NCBI GenBank assembly: GCA_949752745.1
Contig: OX457034.1
Span: 8,716,778-8,780,777, forward strand
From: Protula sp. h YS-2021
Lineage: Eukaryota; Annelida; Polychaeta; Sabellida; Serpulidae
Direction: 5' to 3'
DNA length: 64,000 bases
The notes under the pieces were generated by a model. That model was not told the origin of the DNA. It did not search any database and saw only the letters and a list, made by a program, of their open reading frames with translations. Each line of letters begins with the position of its first letter. Position 1 is the first letter of the stretch. Below, piece after piece: positions 48,001-61,600 of this stretch. The position numbers and the translations under genes are program-made.

Positions 48001-51000
48001 GAAAGCTTCTCTGAAGAGAAGCGTTTTGAGCCCCTTTTTTGAACACTGAAACATTTTCCACTGTTTTTAAGTACTCTGGGAGACTGAATAGTTTTGGACC
48101 AGAATTCGCAAAAGCTCTTCTGAGATAGTTGTTGTTGAACCTATGTTCTTTCAATAGGAAACAGCTTGAGGACCGCAGATGTCTAGAGTGTGTACAGGAT
48201 TCAACAAGTTCAGATAGGTGGATATTGGGGACTGTTACTATTGGAGGCATGTTCTTTCAATAGGAACCAGCTTGAGGACCGCAGATGTCTAGAGTGTGCA
48301 CAGGATTCAACAAGTTCAGGCAGATGGATATTGGGGACTGTTACCATTGTAGTGACTACAGTGACTAAGATTTTAAATTTGATTCTAAATTCTATTTTAC
48401 GGAAAGCATGTGCAATTCCATGAAAACAGGACGCGTATGATCAGATATTCTTCTATTCGCAATAAGTCTTGCCGCATAATTTTGAATTTTTTGGAGTTTG
48501 GAAATATTGTACTTTGACACACTATACAGTAAATTAGTACAATAATCTAATCTACATATAACAAGAGACTTGATTTGATTTTAAATAAACGAAACAGGAT
48601 AAGCACTTTTTGGTAGCGAAATCATTGTCGAAGATAACACCCAAATTATTGGCGAATTATAAAGATTTCACACTATTTCCAGCAACCGTCCATTTTTCTC
48701 AGGTTATCAAAACAACTTCTGTTTTGTCTTTTTTAATTTTCAAATTACTTGCAACCATCCATTTCCTATATCGTTCAATGCACGGCTCCGAAGTACTAAT
48801 GCTAGGTGCGCCCTTTAAGCTGATGTACAGCTTTGAGATATCAGAGTAGAATTGGTTGCAAACACCCTCTTCTCTTCTTATATCACAGAGTGGAGTGGTA
48901 TACTAAACAATAAAGGTCCGAGAATGCTACCTTGAGGAACCCCAATTTGCTTACTAACATTTTGAACCGATTTTGACAGACTCACCCCTATTTGTAAGGC
49001 TGGAATGGAACCATTTTAGTGCGTTCCAACGAACTGCATATCTAGATTTCATTCTACGGAGTAAAATTTTGTATGATATAGTCTCAAAAGCGGCCGAAAG
49101 ATCTAAAAGTAATAATGCATTGACAGCTTTATTGCCCAGGGAACAGAGTATATCATTTTGAATTCTGAGAAGGACAGTTACGGTAGAGTGGAACCTGCGA
49201 TGAGCTGATTGCATGGGCTCGTGCAATGTGTATTTTCCAGGTATGATTCTAATCTTACCGCAGCCACCTTTTCTAAATTTTCGACATAAAGGATAGGTTT
49301 GAAACTGGACGGTAATTCTTAAACTGGTCGAGATACATCCTGACGTTTTTAGAAGGGATCTAACAATAGCTTTTTCATGCTATCAGGGAAACTAGCCTGT
49401 TGTAGGGACAGGTTAATAAAACCAAGTAAATTAGGCAAAATTTCAGTTAAGCACAATTTTAATAGGTCTGTAGGTAAAGCATCCAGTTGGCATGCCAACT
49501 TGATGCTATACCTACAAACCTGCATGTGCAAGGCTGACATCTGCAAGTATAAGACAGACATCTGCACGAGTAAAACTTACATGTACATGTGGGCAAAGTA
49601 CTGAAGCCGTGTCTCCCGCTGCATCGGATAGAACTTGGTCCACTTAGTTCATAGCCATCCGCGCACGTCACACTGCACGAAGCACGCATGGGCACTGGGT
49701 CAGCGTTGTTATTGGGGCACGTGACCAGTCCATTCTCCACCTGAGCATCAGCTACGCGGCAACCAGGTATGACAGGATTATCCGACTGTGAATCTAAAAC
49801 AGATCCCATGTCGTGACTAATTTTAGAACGGATATTAAAAGTCTACAGGTATATCAAAAATGAAAATCCCAGCAGGGACAACTGACTGGCAATTTGCATT
49901 TGCCTTCGCTCCGGGAGTTGCTTTGGGGCTCTGGTTTAGTAGTTATGTTTACCATATAGAGCAGATCGGTTTGTATCGGAGTAAATGTATCACACGGCTG
50001 CAGATTTTAGTTTAAGAGAGCTCAGTTTTCTTTATCACATTGTTTAATATAACCAACGCCTTTTTAGGTTAGAAAAACCAGACGACATCCATTCTGCATC
50101 AGTTAAAAACAGTAAAACCTGATCAACTTTCTTTTCGATTCGTGGAACTTGATTTTGATTTCTGGACAGCCGATAGTTACAGGGAAAATATGCCGTTTTT
50201 ACCAGAGGACTAACAGCTACAGAATACCGCTAGTTGTCTTCGGTCGTAGTTACGACTTTCGCAATTGTAAACAGCATTAGCAAGTTATAATAATTTTGAA
50301 GTTCCTAATATTTATAGTAAGAATTTCATACATTTAGAAAGTATTACCACAAGTGGGAAGGGGGCCGTCAAATTGCCCATCCACACATGTAATCATTGAA
50401 CTGCTGGGGGTAAATCCGCTGCGACAGTAATAATTGCATTTCGCCCCATTGCGCACCGGATTTGTCCTACAAAACACGTGGCCGTTCTCTACCGTCGGCT
50501 TCGCACATTGACCCTCTGGGAGAGGCCTCGAAGCAGCTACAATATGAGCACACAAAAACAGTCTCAATTGCGGATCCAGCGAGAAGTGCAGGGTTGCCAA
50601 CTCCCTCCCCTCCACCCTCCGAGCAATGGCGGATCCAGGGAGGAGTGCAGGGTTGCCACCCTCTCCCCTCCACCCTCCGAGCAATGGCGGATCGAGGGGG
50701 AAGTGCAGGGTTGCCACCTCCCTCCATCTTCCGAGCAATGGCGGATCCAGGGGAGAGTACAGGGTTGCCACCCTCTCTCCTCCACCCACCTAACAATGGC
50801 GGATCGAGGAGGAAGTGCAGGGTTGCCCCCTCCATCCTCCGAGCAATGGCGGATCGAGGGGGTAGTGCAGGGTTGCCACCCCCTCCCCCTCCACCCTCCG
50901 AGCAATAGCGGATCCAGTGGGAAGTGCAGGGTTGCCAACCCCTCCCTCTCCACCCTCCGAGCAATGGCGGATCCACGGGGAAGTGCATGGTCGCCATCCC

Positions 51001-52661
51001 TTCCCCCTCCATCTTCCGAGCAATGGCGGATACAGGGGCAGTGTACGGTTGCCACCCCTCCACCCTCCGCCCTCCGACCTCAGAGCAGTGGCAGATACAA
51101 GGGGTGCAGAAATGCTACCCCCTCCCCTCCACTCTCCGAGCAAAATCTGTATCCGCTATTGATTATACATGTTAAAATTGTGAAGAATTTGTCATTTTTA
51201 TTATACGACAATCTAAACGCTAGCTAAGAAAGCAATGTTACATCGGAACTGCCATTATCTGAAGCAATATTAATGATTTTAATTCCTCCTGGGTAGAGGA
51301 AAGGGGAGCGTGGGTAGCACATGTATCCCCATGAGTGTCCAAACAACCGAAGGGGGTACTTTGAGGGCCAGAAACGGTCCACGGGACTAATAATTTTGTT
51401 AAAACGAGGAGGGGTAATTTTCATTTAGTACTCCTCGCTTGCCACAATGAGAGGGTTCTTTCTGAACTGCATTACGGGTTTGGTTGAAAAGTGGGGCATT
51501 TTGTATTCTAAGTACTCCGCGTTTAGGGCGGGTTTTAAAAGGTCATGGAGGCGTATGGAAACCAGTTGGTATGTGAGTGCCCCTTCTTTCACATCACACC
51601 GCGTTTCGGAAGATATTATATTAATATATTGAAATTTGTTTATTTTGTCGTGTGTTATTTAGCTAGAGTATATGTAGAAACGGAGGCTATGGAAAATCTA
51701 AAATTGAAGAGCTTTAAGGAATGTGACTTTATGGTATAAATTGTGACAATGCGTCGCGCGCTCTACCAGTGCATGTCGGGACGGCAGCAAAGCGTCCATT
51801 AGTACACGTCATGCGGTCTTGCGCCGGGTTGTTAAGGACGAAGCCCTGGTCACATGACACAGTACACGTGACCCCGCTAGTAACTGGGGTACTGTCACAG
51901 CGCACTCTTCCATTGCTCACTGGTGGCACTGAACAAACTGGGCCTGTAAGAATGCATAGTGAAAATAACACAAAGTTCTATTGAAAGAATTCTTTGCTCT
52001 CAAAACGTACATGAAATAATGCATTCAATATAAAGCATTTTATAGAAAAAGTAATGAATAAAAAGGTCTGAAAAATTGATCCTCCGTTGTCCACAAAAAC
52101 TAGATCAAGATTAACCAGATCAAGATTAATCTATCAAATCTGATACAGTGTCGTAGCACTCTTGTTCAATATCACCAGTACTGCAATCGCATACATACTG
52201 TAGCAAGAGGGAACGTTAGAAAACTGCCCATTTCTGCAAGTCACCATCAGCTGAGAAGGGTTGCTGTGGACGAAGCCTGGATTACAGGATACAATACAGG
52301 GGGAACCCTCAGTCACTGGATTCTGTAGGCAATGCACCGCGGCGTTCTCTACGACCGGCTTAGCGCATACCCCAGGCCCAGCACCTTGCGATCCTTGTAA
52401 AACAACCACAACAATAACGATAATAAGAGTTGATACTGGACGCTTAAACCAGCGGATAAACATTCAAGAACTGACCAATCCAAGCGCTGCTTTACTTCAT
52501 TATAGAGGCAGGCGTTCTAAACCACCTCTGAAAGCTAGACCCAGGGGCGAGGATTGAAGCCGCGCAACTTACTATCAACCAACCTGGGGCTTCTTGCGTT
52601 GAGTAAGGCTGTGGCACTCTATACTACCATACTACCACTACTACCAATTTTGCTACTGCTA

Positions 52662-52693
<32 letters not shown>

Positions 52694-55600
52694 GTTATTA
52701 TATTATTATTATTATTATTGTTATTATTATTGTTATTATTATTGCTTTTGCACAAAATAAAATATCAATTAAAACTAATGATGTGTTTATAAGGGTTTTT
52801 AAAATACACTGTGATTCTCATGATAAATCAATTGATGTGATTGGATATCGACATATTTACATCAAGACTTACTGACGCACGTCGGGACATTGGAAAACTG
52901 GCCAGCGCGGCAAATAAAAACGGGCTGATTGGGAATACTGCTTTCATAGCCCACATTGCACACTACTCGGCACGGCACATTTTCTACTATCGGGAGGCGG
53001 AGGCAGTCTACTCTTCCATTGACTATGGTTGGCATCTGACATGTCGGTCCACTTGGCCCACTTGGTCCACTAGGCCCACTTGATCCACTTGGCCCGCTTG
53101 GTCCACTTGGCCCGCTTGGTCCACTCGGCCCGCTTGGTCCACTTGGTCCAGTTTGCCCTACAGATTCAATCCATATTTTCGGTGTTCTGGGACTTAAATT
53201 TAAATTTATAACTTTATTAACTCTTTGTATGGGCATACGGATGCTTCTAAAATTAGGAACAACGTGGTGAGAATAAGACAGAAAGAGACACAGAATAATA
53301 AGAAAATTATTTAGAAAGAGCCGTCGGAGCGTTAAGTTTATTGCCCAACCTCTTAACGTTTTCTTCTAATATGTGCTTATGTTATTTTATAAATAGGTTA
53401 CCACTGAACAATTAACTCTTCACTGAGATTATACCCAAAAACTAAGTATTTTTCCCTTTAATGATTGAGTGAAAAACAGCAGTGAAATGTATATGATTCC
53501 AGTGTTGAAGGCAATCAAAAATTAGTTCGCAACAAAGCGTTTTAATTAATAATTAATAATGTTGATTTTCACCAATCAAAACAAAGCAAAATTACATAAA
53601 AAGCACGCACAAAGCACGCAAAGGGTGTTAGAGAAAGATTATATTAATGCAGACTACTTTGACATGTTGGCACATTAGAAAACTGTCCAGAGCGGCAAAC
53701 AAAAACAGGTTGATCAGGAGTGCTGGTCTCAAAGCCAACATTGCACACTACTCGGCATTGAACTCCTTCCGTTATCTGACTTTGCTGGCATTCTACTCGT
53801 CCGTTATCTATTACTGGTCTTTGACATGTTGGCTCGCTTGGTCCCGCAACGGCCGTATCACCTCCTGATGATTGCCCTTGAATGGTAACGTTGATTTGGT
53901 ATGCATTTTATTTCAGGACTGCCGGTGAGGGTACAAAAGAAACAACAGAATTTTTACAGTACAGACCTGTAAATAGACACAGTCATATTACCTTCCCTTC
54001 CAGTATTGAATATGTCACGCTACGCACTACTGAAATGTTCAGTTTTCACCATAACAATAAACCAGGCTACGAAACTTGACAGTGGTGAGCAAAAATATCT
54101 AATTTATATGAGAATATACTGGTACAAAACTTAATAAAAAATACCATCTCACTTGCGCTTGGCTCGTGCTATGGGTAGTAAAGGCTGCGGAAGGGTTTTT
54201 GAATCAGTCCTCCCGCTCTTATGGTTTTATCATTATGCATAGCTCTTTCAAAGCTAAACCTCTATTACAAAGATTCACTTAACTATAGGCATAGTATTCA
54301 GTTTGTTGAAATTGTGAGAACTCGTTACTACTACATGCGTTCACATGTTTATTTGATTATTTATGACCTATTTGAGATGACATTTGATGACCTGTGGCCT
54401 ACATGCGACCAGTGATGGCCTACATCCTGGTGAAGTTTGATGAACTGTGGCCTACATGCGACGACTGATGACCTATGGCCTGGTGAAGTTTGATGACCTA
54501 TGGACTAGTGTTAGGAATCGGTCATGTTTTTCGGAGCGATTAATCGGAAAGCTTTAATGACGATTAATCGATTCCAGAATCGGAATCGAAAATACAACCA
54601 TTTTCATCCAGCACGCACAATATGCTGTGTGTTGTTAGGATAGGCTTTACAAGCCATTTTAGTGGATTGTTAAAACAACTGTTTTATCATTATAGTAAAT
54701 AGCAAAAAAATCTGAGAATAGTCGGCGCAGTATTTTCAGTTCAATACTCTGTATATCTGTCGTCGAAGCTATCAGAATTTTCCACAGAATCCATTTCACG
54801 TATCTGAGATCGATTCTAGGTCGCTAGAAGATAGAATTTCAGACCAATCGATGTTTTAGTAGCATCGTCCTAACACTACTATGGATTGTATTTCATGACA
54901 TATGATGACCTAAGGCTTGTATGTTACGACTGCTGATGATTTATGGTCTATATGTGACGACAGTTGAAGCCCTATGGCGTATACGTGATGTCGTTTGATG
55001 ACACAAGGCCTATGTGTGGAGATATTCGATGACAAATGCTGTGCCATATGGGTCAAAAACGCTTCAGATGATTTAAAATAATTCTAGGCGTTCACATCGC
55101 AAAAATTAACAAATCCACTTACTTTGGCATGTTGGCACATTTGAAAACTGTCCACCTCGGCAAACAAACACAGGCTGTGAGGGGTTGCTACTGGTATAGC
55201 CTTGCTCGCACAACACTCTACAAGGAACGCCTTCGGTGATCTGGCTGTACTGGCATTCAACCCTCCCGTGATTTATGACTGGCTTTTCACATGTTGCCCC
55301 ACCGGAACCACTCGGCCCAGATACAGGAGAGCCACTTGCGCCGGAATCACCTGCAACAATCAAATGCGCACTGACCAATGCTTCTAGTAATAGAGTTATA
55401 TACTGTCAATAAAGACATATAGAAGTGATACAGACTAACAGAGTAACATTGTTTGTGGTATCGAGACAAACAGGACAGCAACAGTAAGAACGTGACATTT
55501 TTATGCCAGCGACATTAAGTACATGTAATATACTGTCAATGAAGAAATATAGCAGTGATGCAGACCTAACGTAGTAACATTGTTTGTTTATGGGATCCCG

Positions 55601-58600
55601 ACAAATGGGCCAGAAACATTAAGGATATGATATTTAGGCCAGCGACATTTAGGACATGACATTTAGACCATCGACATTTAGCACATGACATTTGGGCCAG
55701 CGACAGTTAGCACATGACATTTAGGATATGACACATAAGCCAGTGGCATTTTATATAGCAACATTATGGCCACATTTAGTTTGAATACTATATTTTTGCT
55801 GGTTCTTCATGCAAGATAATCACGTCCATAACTGTAATAAAACAGTTCTAAAAGTTATTGTCATTGCAATTATTCGATGATAGATTGCAAAGACAGTTCG
55901 TCTGATCAATCATGGGAGCAATCGCATACTCTACTGCAATTATGTTAATAGCATGTCGGCTCAAATCCCATCACACGAGGGTGATCTGTAGCAATCTTCC
56001 AAAATGATTACGCGACAGAGAACTAGATACATATTTTACCAATCCACCGCAACTGCAAATTAATGCAGTTTAATTAACTGCAGTTTCTGCGTCTCATCCT
56101 GTCAGCAAAAAGTGATCGACTCGTTTACCAAAAACTCAGCATTATTAATATCAAACTTAATTGTCGCAGATGGCAATATAGTCATGATGTCACTGGCTAT
56201 GTATCGCTGGCCTGTTTATCGGACCTGCTGTTAAGTATCTATGGTGTACATGCCACTGTTACTGTTATTCTTAATATTGCAGGTGACTATATGGCCATGA
56301 TGTCGATGGCTGTACCTCGCTGGGCAATAAGTATATATTGTGCAGATTCCACTAGTACTGTTATTCTATAGAGTATTGCTTCAAGTCATCAAATATTTGT
56401 GTATCTTAGAACATACTTTCATATCTAAGCCTGTTCTAAGCCTCTTTATCAGACAGGAATTTGGGATATTTACAGCCATAAGTAAACGAAAAAATTAAAC
56501 AACTTATTTTGACATGTCGGTACATTTGAAAACTGCCCATTCCGACAAACAAAAACAGGCTGGTTAGGATTACCGCTGGTAAAACCCTGGTCACACACCA
56601 CTCTGCATGGAACTCCGTCTGTGACCTGGCTGTACTGGCAATCCACCCTTCCGTTGCTGACTACTGGTTTCTCACAGGTAAGCCCATTAGGGCCATTCGT
56701 ACCGGGGTCCGAAGTGCCTGTGACTCCGGATTGTCCTGCATGTGCAATTCGGACCCTGACTTTCATCACAGGTGTAACACAAGCAAGCGTTTACTTGTCC
56801 TAAGCATTCACACACTCACTTCGATTTTTTACGTTTTGATCTAATAAAAAAATTAAACCAAAGGGGGGGGGGGGACTCAGCGAATGCCTCATGTTTTCTC
56901 TGCATATGAATATGCAAATAGTGAATATGCAAATAAGCTTGACCATTCAGAGAAGTCACTCAACCATGCATTTAAAAGAATCAGTTTCCTGAAGTAAGCT
57001 CGGATGCAATAACAGTTAAGTGATGCGGATATTATAGTACACGTTAAGGGTGATGCTTATAGCTGATCTGGCTAAAGCGTTGGTATGGGCATCCTAAAGT
57101 CCCGGGTCTGGAATCCGGCTCAGAGAGGTAAGAGGGGGAATAACGCTCGCTCAAATTGGCTTAGCTATGCGAATGCAGTGGGTTAGATGATCTTAAATGT
57201 TATCGCCCATTTCCGGCTATCTTTTTAAAAATTCTACGCAAGCATTATCTGAACACATGGACCCGGGCCTGTATTCTCGAAGCCTTAAGCTGAAGAGCTT
57301 GTCTTGGATTTATGTAAGTGATCTTAGATCTGAGTTAACCGTCTGAGATCTTCGATCAGTTGCTTCGTTTTAGCTCATCCGAATTCTCGAAAGATTTTTT
57401 GGCTTAATTCCAACCAGCCGTCTCAAGCCAACTCCCTTAAATCTAAGGGAGGACCTTGGAATTAAGAGATCAGTCTTAGGGCTGCTCCAGAACAAATCAG
57501 AAAAACTGTGATTGTTAACCTTGGGTTGTGATGCCCCACAAAAAAGAACAAAAAACAAACAAACAAACAAAAAAACAAACAAAAAAAAAAACAAAAAATA
57601 AAAACAAACAAACAATAAAATAAAATAACAGATGGAAATCCAGCGTTTGAAGGATGTGAGGAAGGATGTTAGAGCCAAACTGATAACGATGACAACTGCC
57701 AGACTGGGAAAAGGGGGAGGGGGGAGGGCAAACAATGGCATTCACAGTTTTCGTATCAATCATCAGCATGTTTGCTTATGTTTACATTCGGGAATCTCAC
57801 TGACCTTGGTCGTGAAAAACAATGTTACAAGGTCTGTGATTGGCTGATTTCAAAGATTAAGTTACTTCGCTTTGACAGCCAGCTGAGCATGTCTGAGATT
57901 TCGATTTGAACATTTTCCTCAGATCTGAGACCCTTCGCTTATATTTCAGTAATATGTCTTGGCAAAGTACCTTTACTTTGGCTTGAATCTAAGATTTCGA
58001 GAATACGGGTCCTAAAGTTATATTTACATGTGTTATTTGACAACTAAAAGCCGAAAATAGATTAGAAAACCAGTTAGACTAAAACCCCGCATCTTTGCCA
58101 TGTACTTTCTAATACTGGTATACCACTGCAGCCAGCTTATAGTAAGCAGCCTGCAGGTACTAGTACTAGTAGTGAATGAATAGGTGATTCCTTATAGTAC
58201 AGGCCAAAAATGAAGTATGAGCATGTTGATACAAACTACTGTACAGTGCTAATACAAGTTGCTGCTCAGTGCTCATACAAACTGCTGCACAGTGTTAATA
58301 CAAACTACTGCACAGTGCTCATACTAACTTCTGCGCAATGTTCATGCAAGCTACTGCACAGTGCTCATGCAAACTGCTGCACAGTGCTAATACAAACTAC
58401 TGCACAGTGTTAATGCAAACTGCTGTCTAGTGCTGTATGACATCAAGCCCCAATTCGCAGAGCAGAAAAGCAAAGCGATATTATCTTTTTGCTGAACTTT
58501 TATCAAAGCAAGTAGATGCCCATTAGGTTTGGCAATCTCTCTCACCCTGACACGTAGGCACACTGGATGTGAACCGCCCACCACGGCATACAAAAACAGG

Positions 58601-61600
58601 TCGCATAGGGTTACTGCTGGTGAATCCTGGATCGCACAGGACTCGGCATGGCACGCCATCTGTTATCGGGAACCGCATACAGTCAAGGCGTCCATTGCTT
58701 ATCACTGGCTTGTCGCATTTCTGCCCCACATCCGCCAGCGACGCGTCTATGCATTAAAGCAATGCATATTTTGTTTATATTTTTGCATTAAATAATTGGA
58801 AAAGGCAATTTCCATTTATGTGTTCTTAAGCAACTGGATAATATAAAAGGGAAAGGAAAAGAAAGATTAACATTTCAATTATTTAAGTGAAAAACAAAAC
58901 GTAAGAAAATTGCTATATTATTTTTTTAAAAGGGCGGACTATCGTCATTCTTTATTCCTGACCAAAGGGCATTAATTTAGTCGTAGGAAAATAGCACGAT
59001 GGATAGAAGACATTCTGCCGGAAACAAAAGCAATTTCTTTTTGAAACAACGACTGTGATTTCATCTCATTATAGAAAGAAAAAAAAACTTATACGTAATT
59101 TTCTCTTTGTTTCTTTCAGTGGGAAAATAGTCACCACAAGAACCGGAAGTCAAATAGGTTTTATTTTAATTTCAGCGCCATTTTAGTAATCGTAGGCAAT
59201 TTAATTTCAATTTGAAAAAAAGATTGTCCTGTGTAAACGAATTTTAAAAACCTTGTAAGTGATATCAAGCTTGCTACAGATGTATAAATTGGGATTCTGG
59301 GCCACCCCCCCCCCCCCCATCCCCCCTCTACTTGCTACAGATGTATCAGTAGTTGATAAATGGGGGTTCTGGGCCACCCCCTCTACTTGTTACAGATGTA
59401 TCACATATTCCTTGTGTCAGTAATAATAAGTGTTGTTTTCTGAAGGATATATACACAGTTATAAACGTACATATTTATCAGAGTCCAAATCATTTCACGC
59501 CTAAAAATATGGTTTTTAACTGTAAAAAACTGCAAATCTAGAATTCTTGTTTGTTTGCTAAATTAAGTGCGCTTGGTCCAGTTGATGGGTCAGAGAATTC
59601 TTAAGTTATAAAATTCCAGTATGTGATCTATGATTGCAGTAGCGTGCTGTAGCAGCCCCCTACGTACTAAGAAAATATAAAAATTTAGTGAACAAAATTT
59701 AATTTGACAGTCCGCTTTTAGGGGGTTAAATTTACAAGGGTGTACGCGTTGAGAGATATTTTTCAAACTTTGCACTCCGCGTTTAGGGAACGTTCTAAAA
59801 TTTCAGGGGCACGCATGGTACATGAGGGCCCCCGCCCCACCCCTACCCCTTGCAGGAGACGTAGGCATGGTACATGAGGGCCCCCGCCCCCACCCCTACC
59901 CCTTACAGGAGACGTAGGCATGGTACATGAGGGCCCCCGCCCCCACCCCTACCCCTTGCAGGGGACGTAGGCATGGTACATGAGGGCCCCCGCCCCCACC
60001 CCTACCCCTTACAGGAGACGTAGGCATGGTACATGAGGGCCCCCGCCCCACCCCTACCCCTTGCAGGAGACGTAGGCATGGTACATGAGGGCCCCCGCCC
60101 CACCCCTACCCCTTGCAGGAGACGTAGGCATGGTACATGAGGGCCCCCGCCCCCACCCCTACCCCTTGCAGGAGACGTACTAATGCAAGCTGGCGGAGGG
60201 CCCATGAACCGTCCTGATCTGCAGGATATGATCAGTGCCGATGGGTGGGGCACGTCGTAACCCTCATCACAGTGGAGCTGGCAGCGTCCTCCGCTCGGCA
60301 CTGGGTCTGCTGGGCAAATAGCCACGCCGTGTGCGACGCTGGGCACTGGGCATGGTGGCGGTGGTACTGTAAGCAAATGATGGTTCTGTAATCATTTTAT
60401 CACTTTGTGGTGTGTAAAATTATATTTTTCCATCTCACAACGAAAACGATTAAACATAATCGTTTTGCGATTTCATTTCAATAATCATTTACATTGAAAT
60501 ATGTTAATCAAATAAAAAATAACAAATTTAAACAGTAAATAGAAACAAATCGATGATCACTTAAAAAGTAAATTTAAAAAATAAATATATGATTACCTGT
60601 AATATTGACACTAAAACCTAACCAATTCAAAAATAATCTATTTTTCGTTTATTTTGATTTGGTTTGTTATTGTTTAGGGTTTGCATATAAGTGAAAATTG
60701 CTTCTTACGATCGCACGTGGGAAGAGCTTCGAAGCCTCCCTCCCCCACCTCACACGTCATATTTCCCATTTCGGGGTCACTGAGAATAAAACCTTCGTCA
60801 CAGATGATTTCACAGAGTCCTAAATCAGGCACAGAGAAACCGTCGCCGTCACAGTTGACCGTGCCGTTTCCTACCTCTGGCACATTGCATGTCGAGTTAG
60901 CGGCGTTCACTGTCGATACTAAAACAACAACAACAAAAAACAAATAAGGCATTAAAAGAGGGCGTGTGGCTTAAAAAAAATTTGTTTCAAATGAACTGTG
61001 TGAAAACGAAAAGGAAAACAAAAAGAAGTGCTCAAAACTGAGGACACATTGATCTGCTCAAAACTAAAGACACATCGACCTGCTCAAAACTGCATACACA
61101 TCGACCCACTCAAAATTGAGCATCGAAAATCGAAATGCCCAAAACTGAGCACACATCAAAGTGCTCAAAACTGATCACGCATCGAAATAAAGACACCACC
61201 TTTAAGTCTCTAAATGATCCGTCACCTCGAATTTACGGGGTTCAGTCAGATGTTAACCTTATTATGTATATCCAGAGAGGTAGTAACCGTTTTCGTATAG
61301 CGTGCACCTAAAATAACGCACGGACACGGACAAAGGGTCACGTACTAGGACGTTATGTCCTGTTAACGTTCGGGTTTTTCACATATTATAATCATAATAA
61401 CTGAAGGAGATTTGCTTGTGTATTTTGAATTTCAATGCAGACTAAGGGTCTGTGGGTGCAACACTTGTCTTGTTTGATATACTGTTTTTTACACAATCTA
61501 TAGTCAATTGGTAGCTAGCCACTAGGCATAACCAAATAAGTGGTACGTTACACCGAGAATTGTGTGATTGATTGACAGCAATTAGGGATGTCTAGAAGAC

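Noticed and set aside
50467..51227. Long ORFs on both strands (up to 249 codons)
   Set aside because: They are translations of a 58-62-bp minisatellite, open in several frames at once.
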